From the NCBI RefSeq assembly GCF_963169125.1, contig NC_084802.1, forward strand, positions 20,925,107 through 20,989,106: a DNA stretch of 64,000 nt, written 5' to 3'. Numbering within the stretch: the stretch's first letter is position 1; each line of letters opens with the position of its first letter. Below the pieces are notes generated by a model that had not been told where the DNA came from, did not search any database, and saw only the letters and a list, made by a program, of their open reading frames with translations. The stretch is from Humulus lupulus (Eukaryota; Streptophyta; Magnoliopsida; Rosales; Cannabaceae). Positions 9,042 to 21,000 of this stretch are shown here, piece by piece. The position numbers and the translations under genes were made by a program.

Positions 9042-11873
9042 TTGTGTAACATGTTTATTTTACTATTAGTGTTACATTTTAAATAAGTGTGACAATTTAT
9101 GTGATTATGTGAGATTTGGTTGAATGCACTAAGGTGCATGGTAGATAGTGATGCACCCTAGTGATTTAGTGTGTGCAAGTACATGGTAATAAGATGCACA
9201 TGTGTGGATTTTCTACACATTTTATAATTTCCTTTTATTTGATATAATTGAGTAATTTAAATTAATTAAATAATAATAATAATAAAAAGGGAAATGGGAA
9301 GAGTGGACGGTTTGGTGTGGGAAAAGGAAGTGATTTATTTCCTTTATATTTTTCAATCAATTAAGAGATGATTTTGGGGAATTTTAGCACATATTGGGTA
9401 AGGGAAAATTTGACCATTTTTATTCAAATAAAATCAACCTTTATTAAGGATTTTAGGCTTAATTGAAGAATGAATTAGGGAAATTACCATCATTTTAGTA
9501 ATGGCTTTATGGGGAAAATGGGAATTAAAAAGGGGTTATGGAGAAAATAGGCCATTTGGCCGTGAGCTAGAGAGAAGATATATATATAGAGAGAGAGAGA
9601 GTGGCGTGCTAGAGAGAAGGAAGGGCTGCCATATTTTCTAGAGAGAAGAAGAAGAAGAAAATGGGTTCAAGCTAGTGTAAGGTTTTTGGTTGTCTTCCTT
9701 ATGATTAATCTAGTATTTTGATTGGGTTGTCTCTAACCTTGTTCATCTTCTTCTCCATCTTGATTATTCAAAATATACAACCCCTAGGGTTTGAGCAAGG
9801 AGGTTATTATACTCTTGATTGGATTGGATTCTTGATTTTCTATTAAGAAGAGGTATTGAAATCCCTCCCTAAATTTTGTGATTATTGGTTTTGATGAATA
9901 GATTATTAGAGGGATTATGGTTAAAGAGGATTTATGTTTTGGGTAGGAAAAATGGGTACTTTGTGTTCTTGATATCTTGTTGATAATAAATTGTTTGATT
10001 TGCATGAAGGGTATCATGGTTTAATGTATAAAAGGGTTATGATGTTGATTTCCTATGTATAATGATTAGTGGTAATTTATGAATGCAAATATGGGGTTTT
10101 GACCTAGGCATACCTAAGGATCATCTTGATATTTTGTTTGATGTTGTATGATTTTCAATATATTAGATCCATGTTTTAGGACCTATGTAATTTGGGTAAA
10201 ATGATAATTGGAAATCTTGCTATTTGGATCCATGAAATTTTGATAGGATGCATGTGATATTGTGAATGAATAAATTATAAGATGCATGAAAATAATAATA
10301 GAAACATGTTAGGTTAATATAAAGGCATATGTGAATATGGTGTTTATGAATTAATGTATGTTATTGTTATTGTTAGTGTTTTGTTGGATTTCATGCGTAG
10401 ATTCAATAGAATAGAAAAAATGGGATTTTATAAGATTGCATGTGAATATGTTAATAATATTCTTAGAATTATGTATATAATAAGAGCATGATGAGATTTT
10501 GGACATGTATGATTTTATGTGAAATTTTTGAGATAAATGATGAATTTCATAAGAAATTAAGCTTGCTGATTTTTGCAAATAATTGGGTAAAATTTTGATT
10601 AAAAAAAAATGATTTGCATGCATAAGCAATGTCCTTGATGCTATGTTAATTTTATGAAATTAAAAAAAGGTGTTTTAAGTTAAAATAAAATGATATTTTA
10701 CTCAAATAAATACCTACAGAATTTTTATTGTATTTTTAGAAAAATATGAGGTTTTAAATTGAATATGATGATTTTTAAAGATAACAATGGTTGTTGGAAT
10801 TTTTGTAAAAAAAAATGTGAAGTGTTTCAATAAAATGAATTTGATGAGTATTTGAAATAAAATTAATACCCTAAATTATGGTAATATTAAAAGTGGTATT
10901 TTAATATGGTATGAATGCATATTTTGATAAGTTATGATTTTTCTTTATTTTGATTGAGAAAAATATTTAGAATCAATTTATTTGTGATTTTTAAAGAAAT
11001 TAAATAGTGGCTGAAAGTTTGGTTTAAAAAGTTAAAAATGATTATTTAATTGTCATATATGGATTTGTGTGACATAAAACTAAGTCTTAAATAATTTAAA
11101 TAAAATATATTTTCCCACACTTAAAAAATATATTTTTCTCACATCATTTATGTAACACAATTAACCAATATCAAATTTGATTTTCTAAAGAAACATATTA
11201 ATCATAGGTATTTTAATTAAATTCCAAGCTTTTGTTATTTCTTTGTAATTTGAGAATAATAAATGAAATTTTCACATATTTTACTTTTTTTTAAGCTAAA
11301 TAAAATAATGTTTTGAGAAATTTAATCAACCTAGAAATTTTAAGAAAAATAAAGCATGTTATAAGTCTATTAATTTTAAAACGATAAAAGTAAGATATGT
11401 AGAATTATCGTTTTTAAAACGACACAATTACGCAATATTCCCATGTATGCATGTTACATGCAAATCCACGTTTACGTCCAAAATTATGTTTATTATTCAA
11501 CCATGTGGTTTTTATAGAAAGATCATACATGTAAAATAGGAAAAATGAGCATTATTCTTTTATGGCCTTATGTGTAGTTAAAAATAATTGCATGTTATGT
11601 GTAACTCTTATTATGAGTGCATGGCCCATGCACACATGAGTTGTATGAAAGGGCAAAATAGTAATTTTATGAACCTAAGAAATGTTATCTTGGTTATGGT
11701 ATAGGCTCGTTGAGAGGTTGTGAAATTTCTTAGCTCGGACCTGAGGTAAGGAAGTTAGATAGATTCTATGATTTTATGCTATGAATGGTAAGACTATTGT
11801 ATGAATGAATTGTTATGAATTATGAATGCCATAATGTGATGATATGTGGCTTGTATGAATATGATATGTTTTT

Positions 11874-12084
11874 GAATGGATGTTAGCGTGATGAACGCGA
11901 CACATCAAATGGGTTGCTAAGGATATAAAGACGTAACCCGAGTTACTAAAGATATAAAGACGTAACTCCTATGTTTATGAATGGATGTTAGCGTGGTGAA
12001 CGCGACACATCAAATGGGTTGCTAAGGATATAAAGACGAAACCTGAGTTACTAAGGATATAAAGACGTAACTCCTAGGGCGGAC
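11874..12084. repeat. Two copies of a 105-bp tandem repeat
   Basis: The block starting GAATGGATGTTAGCGTG recurs exactly 105 bp later with few changes. Each copy itself contains two GATATAAAGACG(T/A)AAC sub-repeats. Confidence 0.9.
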
Positions 12085-12195
12085 GCGCCGAGGTTATTCA
12101 AGGACCAGAGACTCTTGTTTACCTCATAGGGTGACATGGACAAGTTAGCGGGCCATGTTCACCATGAATGGTGTATGAATGTGATATGATGTTAT

Positions 12196-12335
12196 GTCAC
12201 GATAATGTTATGATATGTTATGATGTTTATGTTACGATAATGTTATGATATGCTATGGTGTTTATGTTAGGATAATGTTATGATATGCTATGATGTTTAT
12301 GTTACGATAATGTTATGATATGATGATGCCATGAT
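12196..12335. repeat. 35-bp tandem repeat, four copies
   Basis: Unit GTTACGATAATGTTATGATA plus 15 more bases, four consecutive copies with few substitutions, inside LTR F. Confidence 0.88.
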
Positions 12336-12784
12336 GTTTAAGATGAACGATAATGTTTGTATTTATTGTATCCTTACTTGATTATTGTTTGTACTTCCTT
12401 ACTGGGCTTTTAGCTCACCCCCTTACTTTCCTTCCAAGTAGCAAATAGGATTTCTCTGTGGCACGCGTGGTGACATGAGGAGTTCTATCGTTGTAGGGTG
12501 TATGGCGTGGGGCATCCTATGGATGGAATAAACGATCACTTAAGACGCCATTTAAATTATGATTATGTTTTAAGAGACTTTTCTAAATTATCAGTGGGAC
12601 TTAATTATTTAATTTTGTTTTTTTTAACTTTGCATAAAACTCATATTTTCTTTTTAAACTAATGGGCCCAACTTGCATTGTTTTAAGCAAGTCCCCACTG
12701 AGACCTTTATAATAAGTGGATTTCTTTTATAAAACAATGTTATGTGAATGTTTTATTAAGTATTAGTTTAGGGCGTTCTTTACA

Positions 12785-13595
12785 ACAATGCCACTCTTCT
12801 CTTTGGAACAGTTTGCGGAAGAATGGAGTCAAGAGTACTTAGGAATTTTTGGATCGAGCAGACAGGTAAATCAAGCTCGAGGAGGCCATTTCCAATGAAG
12901 GGAAGTCTCCCACAGACGACCAAGGGCCAAAAGAATCTCCTACCAAAGCCACCAATGAGTCTGGGAAGACCAATGGCAACAACAAAAATAATGGGAAGAA
13001 TGGGGGGAAAAGGGCGAACCACAAGCTGGCGACATCTGATAACAAACGCCCGAAACAAAACAGATACAATTCAAGGTTCACCAATTATACAACCCTAGTC
13101 GATAGCTGAGTGGAGGTGTACCAAGCCACTCACACTATTGTTCCCTTCAGGCGACTAGCCCCAATCAGGAAAGGCATCTCCAAGCGAGATACTACCAAGT
13201 TTTGTCGTTTTCATAACGACTATGGCCATGACACCAATGAGTGAAACCAGCTCAAGGATGAGATTGAGTTCCTTATTAGACAAGGACACTTGAGGAGGTA
13301 TGTGCGAGTAGCTGGAGGTTCTCAACGAGAGGCTCAAGGAGGCAACGAGCAGGCACCTGTACGCCAACGCTTGCCACCTTTACAGCCAGCTCCAATTGCT
13401 GGTACATTGTTGACCATCTGCGGAGGACCACACATAGCATATGATAGTGGGAAGTCGAGGGAAAGATATGCCTGAACATTACGTCACAACCAGAACATTG
13501 AAATGTTGAACGTAGAGGAGCGAACTCCCAAAAAAGCTTGAACATAGGAAGAATCGATAACTTTCTTCAAGCTTGATGCTCAGCATGTTTGATTC
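12785..13595 (+). pseudogene. gag: Element B gag C-terminal part (broken)
   Basis: Reading from about 12793 gives the end of the capsid domain (WNSLRKNG), the EFLDRADR helix, a Lys/Asn-rich linker, RFTNYTTL, and a zinc knuckle C-X2-H-X4-H-X4 near 13200-13240 whose last Cys codon has become TGA. It continues to the TICGGPH motif that precedes protease in this family. In-frame stops include TAG at 12840-12842, shared with element C at the same codon (25589-25591). The N-terminal half of gag is lost beyond LTR F. Non-functional. Confidence 0.85.
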
Positions 13596-15461
13596 CGTAA
13601 TGACCCAACTACTCTAGACTTTGGACCATTAATGACTACTATACATAGACACTAATCTTTAATAAGACTCACAAGTGAAATAATCATAACTTCATTAAAA
13701 CTTGTAAGACAAATGTTAAACTACATAAAATTTAAAGTAGGATATGGGATCCCATTATTTTTAAAATAAAAACATAACATAACTTTAAATAAATGGGTTA
13801 CAAAATAAATTGTGGAAAATACATATAAAGCATAATTTTTAAAAGACTAGGAAGCGACTTCATCCTCGAATCGAACGCTCAATCCACCGATTACATCCTG
13901 CCTCAATACACAACCCCCAAGCTGCCAAGAACCTTTCCGCCACCATAGCTATTTTCCTGCACATATAAACATAAAGGAATGAGCCTAATGCCCAACAAGG
14001 AAAATCTAACAACATCAATCATATACATAAAATTCATATCATATGCTAAAAACATACCATAAACATATACCATAAGCGTATCATAATCATATGTCATATA
14101 TACTTATAATGGCCATTACTACTTAGGGCTTGTAAACTAAACAAGTCATATGCCCATTAGATTTGTGGGGCTTGCTAGCTAAGCAAGTCATATGCCCATA
14201 AATTTATTGGGGCTTGTTAGCTATACAAGTCATATGCCCAAGCCTACCAACATACATAATATAACATTTCATAACACATAAATCATAAGATAACATATAA
14301 CATATAGAATCCTATCCTATTTTCCTTACCAATATACCGGGATATGAGAACAGTATTGGGACTTTGGAACACTCCTAAAAACCATCATAGAAAGGTGAGT
14401 ATACTAAAGAAAAAGGGATGAAAAGAATGAAAGAACTATACCATCGAAAAGATACTTACCAAGAATCTTACGTTCAAGATCGTAAATTTCCTAACCAAGA
14501 ATAAAAGAATAGAGTTAGGATTTTGAGTAGAAAACTATAAGAACTTAAGGAAACAATACAGAAATGAACTAGAATTTGGAATACCTTTAATGCTTCTATG
14601 ACCAAACTACTCATCGAAACCGAAATATACTATTAACCTTACTTCTCGAGTGTTTATTAAGCTTATAAGGATAAAGCTTATAACCCCAACCCAAGTGTTT
14701 ATCACTCTAAAATAACCTAGCAGCTTGCAGACTGTGAACTTAGCTTGATGAATGAATAAATGGTTGGGTACTAGGTCCTATTTATAGAGTTCAAGAATGA
14801 AAAGATCTTCATTTAACTTGAATAAAATAATGGCTTTTTAATTGAAAAATATTTGAATTATCGTTCAGTAGAGGCTGAAGACTCGGTCAGAAAGATGCTG
14901 GACTTATCAAGAGGTTAAAGAATAAATTAAGCTCGGTTTCAAAAATATTTAAAATTCTGGTACATGAGCTGATATATCGCCCCTAGTAGGTGATATATCG
15001 CCTGGGCTAATATACCCGAGGCTCATCGAGGTGGTCATGCAAAGTTACATGTTTTTCGTATCCCCGTATGGCGATATCGCCCTCTAGTGCTGCGATATAT
15101 CGGCATACGCTGAAATATTATACACGTAATTACACTTTTTCAGCCTAATTTGAATTGAGTAAACAACCTTGACTAAGCCCTTTAATGATTTCAAAGCTGC
15201 TGACAGACAAGTACCTAATTATCATTAAACATACACAAGACAAGTGTTAAAATATCACCATCAATATCAGTCATATTAATCAAACCTTAGGTTAAAATTA
15301 ATATTCTTAAACTATAGGTTAAACTTAGAAAATCTACAGGTGTTACTACGAGTGTCCAACTAAATCCCGGTCTGAGCCAAAATCCACAGTCATAAAAATA
15401 CTACAACTATTACTATTGCTACTACTATCTAACTAGTTAAGTAAAGTTCTTGGACTCTACA
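13596..15461 (-). mobile_element. Solo LTR (gypsy, 1866 bp), TSD GATTC
   Basis: Flanked by GATTC at 13591-13595 and 15462-15466. On the minus strand it begins TGTAGAGTCC and ends GGGTCATTACG, where TG/CA has decayed to a CG start on the plus strand. No coding capacity. On the minus strand the words TTAGGCTCATTCC and a C/T-rich GTGCAGG tract mark the R region of a chromovirus-type LTR. A 50-bp triplicated block with GGGCTTG...CAAG...ATATGCCC lies at 14126-14240 and a cluster of palindromes at 14971-15105. It splits gag from protease of B. Confidence 0.85.
14126..14240. repeat. About 50-bp tandem repeat, three copies
   Basis: GGGCTTG(T/C)(A/T)A(A/G)CTA...CAAGTCATATGCCC repeated three times within the solo LTR; each copy can fold because GCTTG pairs with CAAGT. 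Confidence 0.8.
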
Positions 15462-15981
15462 GATTCCCCCATTCGATGTCCAGATTGTCTATATGATGGT
15501 CAAGCGGGTGTTAATAGATACAGGAAGCTCAATCAATATTCTGTATAAATCTTCACTGGAAAGGATGAAATTATCATTGCAAGATTTAGAACCATGCAAC
15601 CAGACCATTTATGGTTTTTCCGGCGAAGAACTCACCCTAACTGGGTCGATTAGGCTTCCAGTCATAGCAGGAGTAGCGCCTGCAAACATGACATTATTTG
15701 CTACTTTCATAGTAGTTGATTGTCCTTTTGCATATAACGCGGTGATTGGAAGGCCTATTATAGTCGATCTGCGAGCCGTGACCTCAGTCTGGCATTTGGC
15801 CATGAAGTTTCCAACCGACGCAGGAGTGGGATGCATGTTGGGAAACCAGCGAGAAGCGCAGGAATGTTATAATTCCTTGATCACCAAGGCAAAGAGAGGT
15901 GGATCGGGGAAAAAGCCGAGAAAAAGGTTACTGATGGTAAATGAAGTACAAGCCCAATCAGGTGAACAGGTCACCAAATAG
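15462..15981 (+). pseudogene. pro: Element B aspartic protease region
   Basis: Retropepsin-like domain with the catalytic DTGSS (LIDTGSSINILYK, from about 15514), YGFSGE, the DCPFAYNAVIGRP flap and substrate loop, and the C-terminal VWHLAMKFPT block. It would cleave Gag-Pol during particle maturation. The stretch is open from 15493 to a TAG at 15979-15981. Codons after that stop continue in the same frame into RT, and C and E have the stop at the same codon. Its 5' junction with gag is split by the solo LTR. Confidence 0.85.
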
Positions 15982-16284
15982 GGTGTTGCCCACAGTGAGG
16001 ATAGAGACTTAGATCCTCACTTTAGGGATTTTGAAGAAAATGTTGGACCCATGGAGGACCTTGAGGTCCAACTAGAAGAAGCAGATCCGACCAGGGTTGT
16101 GAAAGTTGGTAAAAACTTAGAGACAACAACAAAAAACAAACTGGTGGAATTTGTGAAGGAGAACCAAGAGGTGTTTGCCTGGTCGCATAAAGATATGGTT
16201 GGGATAGACCCAGCGGTGATAAGCCATGTCTTAAATATAGACAAAAAATTTCCACCTGTACAACAAAAAAGAAGACTTCTCGAC
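15982..16284 (+). pseudogene. pol: Element B pol: linker and RT N-terminus
   Basis: In frame with protease after the TAG: an acidic linker (GPMEDLEVQLEEADPTRVVKV) and the start of the RT module (FAWSHKDMVGIDP...VQQKRRLLD). It is cut at 16284 by element C; the next codons resume at 27836 after the TSD TCGAC. Confidence 0.88.
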
Positions 16285-16894
16285 TGTTGACCTTTGATTT
16301 GGCCAACGACACGGAGTCAAATAAACGACAAAGATCAAGAGAAATCAAGAAGAGAATCAAATGGAAAGAAAGTAACACAAGCGATTTATATTGGTTCGGC
16401 CCCAATTATATGGTAATGACCTACGTCCACTTAGTGTTCTTATTGATATTGAATCCCAATATTGTGATCAAAGAACTAGGGTTCTTGAGTTTCACAAGCC
16501 TGAGGAGTATTACAATTTTCGGTGGATAATCACACTATGCTTTTCTCTTTGAATATAAAGATCAAAAGTTCAAAAGTCCATTCCTTGAGCCCTCTCATTC
16601 TTATTTATAGGCTCAAGGAGGGTACATGGGCCGATGGGCCTTAATTACCCTTAAGATCAGCGTATCAAGGTAATAAAAAGTAAATATAATAAATGTAATT
16701 ATTACAAGATTGCGTATCTCAAAGGAAGTAAATGGAAGTATGCGACCAGACTAGTCGCACCTAAACGCGAGACTTAATGAAGCAATAATCATCTGGTCGA
16801 TAGTTGAACAGAATCCCTTCACTCAGAACTGCCACATGCCAGCCACGTGGAAGAGAATCTTGCCACGTCATCAGGAGCCATTTTTGGGTAAACT
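16285..16894 (-). repeat. 3' LTR of element C
   Basis: 610 bp. Read on the plus strand it starts TGTTGACC and ends GGGTAAACT, where the expected terminal A is T. TATA box on the minus strand at 16601-16609. Confidence 0.93.
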
Positions 16895-16916
16895 TTTGCC
16901 CCCCAAGTTTATTTTA
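16895..16916 (-). other. Polypurine tract of element C
   Basis: On the minus strand AACTTGGGGGGCAAAA abuts the 3' LTR. The same tract precedes the 3' LTR of B at 34861-34875. It primes plus-strand DNA synthesis. Confidence 0.8.
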
Positions 16917-17116
16917 ATGCGACCAGCATTAAGTAAACTTAGGAGACCGACCCTTCGCATGCCCCATCAAATCTATCAGAGCCGTCCATGCCTTCTCGAA
17001 AAAGGCAACTAATTATGTCTTTTTGGTTTCCCAAAAGTGGTTTGACGACTATTATACTTCCCTATGCCTTGAAAAGTTACCCTTTATTATTACCTCGGTA
17101 ACTGTTCCTCGACTAA

Positions 17117-17124
17117 TATAAATA
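17117..17124 (+). promoter_or_regulatory. TATA box of the antisense gene of C
   Basis: TATAAATA on the plus strand, followed about 30 bp on by a CATTTTTCACTTTTTAC tract conserved in B (minus strand, TATA at 34651-34663). Its place upstream of the first exon suggests an own promoter for the antisense gene. Confidence 0.5.
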
Positions 17125-20100
17125 ATCCCTCAAAGTCATTTTTCACTTTTTACATTTTACCTTTATCCTCAAGAACATCGAAGAACAAGGCGCGACAGTT
17201 CAGGAATTCAAACAATCCTTCACGATATGCGGTGCTTTTAGCCAGAGATTTGCCTTAACGTTTTCAGACATTCACTTCTACATTCATCCAAGTAATTTCC
17301 CCAAACCTTTCACTTTTTGAGATGTCGTGCAATATCTGTCTTCCCTTCATTTTAGATTCTGAGTTCTTGAAAAAATTTCTTCGGGGTAAATGGGTATATT
17401 GATCTGCATTTAATATGGTAGGAAAATGACACTTTGCTGGGGTTAGGAATTAGTTTGGTAGTCAGGATAATTAATTTACGGCGTAAAATCGAAGTAAAAA
17501 TTCAATTTTTAAGCCTGTAGAAAAACTGGGTTTTTCCCGCCCCTCCAGAGTCAAAAAAGTTTCTCCTGAAAAAACTTTTTACTTCTGCTTTTTGATCCAT
17601 TTTCCAAACTGTTCGCATAGGATTTAGTGTTTTTGTCAGAATGCTGCTGGTCCATTTTCCAAACTTTTATACACGAGCAACGTTATTCCAACTCTTTACA
17701 CCTCTTGTTTTTTTGGGTCGTAGATTCTCATTTCCCCTTCTCTGCTCATAGATTTTCAGGCAAGATCCATGGGGAGGTGAGAGGCCAATCGGCGATGACC
17801 TGCTCACCCAGCTACTCGTGGATGAAGAACAGCCGTCGTTACTCATTCTGGAGATTCCTTTTTCCTGTACCCCATCCAACAGACCTTCGACCACTCCATC
17901 AAACATGGGTAGAGTAAAATCCACCGCCCAGAAAAAGAAACAAACCAAACCTTCTGTAAATCAGCCTGCTCCTCGGGCTGAAATTCGTTCGACCAGTGGT
18001 CGAGCCAAAAACACTCATCCCAAAATCCAAACACAGGCCCAACCCCACGACATCCTTCGACCAGACGTCGAATAATACGTTGCTTCTCCTAGCCAAATCA
18101 CTGCTAGGATGCTAACCAATTTCCTCAGGAAGTACAGACTTTCTGGGATAACTTTATTCAAACCCACCAATGACCAGCAGGCAAACCTACCTGGTGGCAC
18201 CTTCAGCGCCTAGTCGAGATACCATATTGAGGCAGGAGCAATCTTGCATCTTCATCCTTTTTTCCATGGAGTGGCCAATTATTTCGGTGTCGCTCCTTTC
18301 CAAATAACTCCAAATGGGTATAGAATGCTTTCCACTCTCTATATCCTATATAGCCATAAAAAGTGGCCTGTCCCTATGCCTCATGAGATCAACTACCTAT
18401 TCGATCTTAAATCCAACCCCAACCAAGACAACACGGGGTTTTTTCATCTCTGTCACTAGGAATCGACTCGCATCTTCCTGAGTGAGACTACCTACAAGTC
18501 CAATGTAGGAAAGTACTTCCAGGAGTACTTTTTAACTACTGATCTAGTTGCCAACAACCTAGCCTTCACCCAAGGAGGTAATTTCTTTATTCTCTGGTCA
18601 TTTATTTCTTTTTATTTTATCTGCATCCTCCTTAGAAAATTATCACTCTTTAAGCCATGGCAACGACCAACTCCTACTCTAGAAATGGAGATTCGAGCAA
18701 CATCTCTAGCCAGCATGACCGACGTAGAGAAAAGAGTCAAAGAGCTGGTCACTGAAGCCAACCTAAGGCTGGTCGGTCTTCTGGCACCCTATCAGGATGT
18801 GAGGGAGTCAACGGCGGGGAGTACCACTGGTGGAGAAGTTTCCGAGTAGCACCAAGATGTGTCACAACCTCCAAGGAGGAGGACAACTGTGGTGACAATT
18901 AGGGAACCCTCCAGCACCCCACGAGCAGACGCTCCCCCTGCCCCTTTGGGAAAGGGAAAAAAGAAAGTTTCTGAACACCTTGCACCCATCAAAGAGTTTT
19001 CAGATGAGAACGGTACTGTCTTCTCACTCTTAGACAGTTTGCACATTCCCTGTCATTTATTTGACGGGGATGGCAACTTTAAGTAGACACCCAATTTAAA
19101 TTCATATTTCTTCCAGGCAGTGAGTGAGTGTAGCAGTAGTTCAATAAGTAATGTAGCGGCCAATAGTTATAGCTCAGGTACTTTATTTATAATTTCCTTG
19201 TTCTCATTTTCAACTCCATCTATACATATTGTCTAATTTCTCATAATGTTTCCTTACTTGCATATATGTCATCTGGAGATATGTTTGACCGCTACAGCGC
19301 ATCTGCTGCTCCTTCGAGTAAGAAGAAGGTGAGCAAGTGACACTATGGAGAGAGAAGCAAGGCTCCTTCACCCAAAAAGGTCTGGACTAGGGATCCTCCA
19401 GCAGCCGCTCCCTCAAGACAAACAACACTCCCTCTATCTCCACTCGACCAGCCGTTTCCCCCTACACCAGCCGACTGGAATCCTACCCCTCCAGCGCTTG
19501 CCGACCAGACACCTCACGGTCAACCTGGAGATGTCCTAACAAGAACCGTGGTCAGCTCAGCCAAAGAGAGAATATACAAACTCTCAAAGCAGCCGAGAGG
19601 CCATCATTGACACAGAATCCATGGAGGCTGATCAGATAATAAACCAAGGACTGAACAAGATAGCCAGTGTAAGTTGCTTTCTATTGCTCAGTTTTATTTA
19701 TTTTACTTTGTCATTTTCTGCCATCATCTTATCTCTTTATCTAATCGTAGGGAATGCTGACTATAACTGCCGGCTAGCGCCGCACGAGGGTTTTGATCAC
19801 CCAGACCAAAGAATTTGACTCTAAGCATACTGAGGAGGTCAAGGTGCTCGAGGGGAAAAACACTGAACTGCTCGAGCAAAACTCCAAGCTGGCCGCAGAG
19901 CTTCAACAGTTTCAGACTGCCCTAACCAAAGCCAATGAAGACAAAGAGAAGTTTAGGGAGTGTGCTAAACTTAACTTTCAAGAGGTCAAACAGCTTGAGG
20001 CTGAGCTGATCGCAAGCATAAAGGGGACTGAGGAGCTGGAGGGGTGTGTCAAGGAGCTCGAGGAGACTAATGCCAGCAACTTGGAGAGGTATAGGGGAGC

Positions 20101-20338
20101 CACCTTCCATTGATTTTATGAGTTCTGGAAGAACAATCGTGGGGCCAACTTCAATTATCTTTCTAAGCACCTGAGGCAAACTGAAATAGCCCGGTGCACT
20201 GCTCGCCTGGAGGAAGAAGAGAGAGCCAACTTTCCTACCTCCCCAGAAATCTCCCTAGCCACAGGAATTGAAGGCACAGAAAATGAAGCTGGAACCACCG
20301 TCAACCAGGACAATCCTCAAGACCCTCCTGCCTCATAG
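17117..20338 (+). pseudogene. Element C antisense gene: 'putative gypsy type transposon' domain plus coiled coil (broken)
   Basis: Runs opposite to pol. A leader is followed by a putative acceptor site near 17760 and DPWGG.RPI codons (no clear ATG there; an ATG is at 17906), a Lys-rich N-terminus, then the conserved domain (about 18040-18577: PGGTFSA, LHPFFHGVANYFGVAPFQ, LYILYSHKKW, NYLFDLKSNP, YFLTTDLVANNLAFTQGG) known in Pfam as 'putative gypsy type transposon'. A GT at 18578 begins an intron seen also in B. Later exons give a Ser/Pro-rich region, a coiled coil (19793-20113, heptads rich in Glu, Leu and Lys), and a tail ending at 20336-20338. Stops within the conserved domain make this copy non-functional. 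The function of the family is unknown; nothing here shows transposase activity. Confidence 0.75.
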
Positions 20339-21000
20339 TATTTTTGTTTTTCTTTAATTTTATCCTGTAGTCAAGACAATTTATATTTTTATTGCTGCTG
20401 CACGGGCAGCTTTTCTTTTAATAGGCAATGACATCCGAGCAGTGACTGCTCGCGGTGTAAAGGGATTCATTTTTGATATTATAATACTTGCATTTTATTA
20501 TAACATCTGTTCGCATGACCGAACTTAGCATAATACTTTGGTTTGATTTAACAAAATAACAAAATTTTGAAAAATACTCTAAGTACCCTAGCATGCTTTC
20601 ACTTATTTTGCTCGTGTGTTTACATGCCTTTTAATATGATTTGCGTACTAGATACCTTATATGCCCCCCAAGTGATTGAGGAGCTTTAGGTCCTCTGTCA
20701 CTAGCCTTGACTAGGACCTGTTCGAACATTTCTGCTCGTAGTAGAAATTTTTAAACGATAATATAGCAAAACAACACACGTAATGAGCAAATACTTGTAA
20801 TAAATATAATAGTTTGGCAAGATTGACTGGTTGCGCACAGTCCCTTTTATTTCTCGTAATAGATGGACAATCGTGTTTGAACAAGTGATCAATAAAATGA
20901 TCTTAAACTTATAAGCGATTAGTCACAAAAATGACTAACCCTTGTTCATAAACTTGTAAAAAGTAAAATTAATACAACCCAATTCTTTAAGAAGAATTGT
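20339..21000. other. Convergent 3' regions of element C (no gene)
   Basis: AT-rich DNA between the end of the antisense gene (plus) and the end of integrase (minus). It matches 30798-31487 of B in reverse orientation, including a TTGGGGGGCATA-like purine tract. It probably holds both 3' UTRs. No coding signal. Confidence 0.7.

Larger units (their letters stand above)
9042..12784 (+). mobile_element. Fragment F: long gypsy LTR, target of element A, inserted in gag of B
   Basis: 3.7 kb of AT-rich non-coding DNA with no credible gene. It ends ...TTCTTTACA directly against gag codons of element B, and contains near 12390 the words GGGCTTTTAGCTCACCCCC followed by a C/T-rich tract, the layout seen near R in other plant gypsy LTRs, here in plus orientation. 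Its start is not visible because element A is inserted at 9041/9042. A 105-bp duplication and a 35-bp array occur near 11.9-12.3 kb. I infer a chromovirus-type LTR, solo or truncated; the exact family is unknown. Confidence 0.6.

Noticed and set aside
9784..12700. Short AT-rich open frames between 9.7 and 12.7 kb
   Set aside because: Low-complexity, hydrophobic or Asn/Ile-rich translations with no family resemblance; the region has LTR character.
17100..20340. Interpretation of the antisense protein as an active transposase
   Set aside because: The family name contains 'transposon', but I see no DDE, HUH or other catalytic signature.
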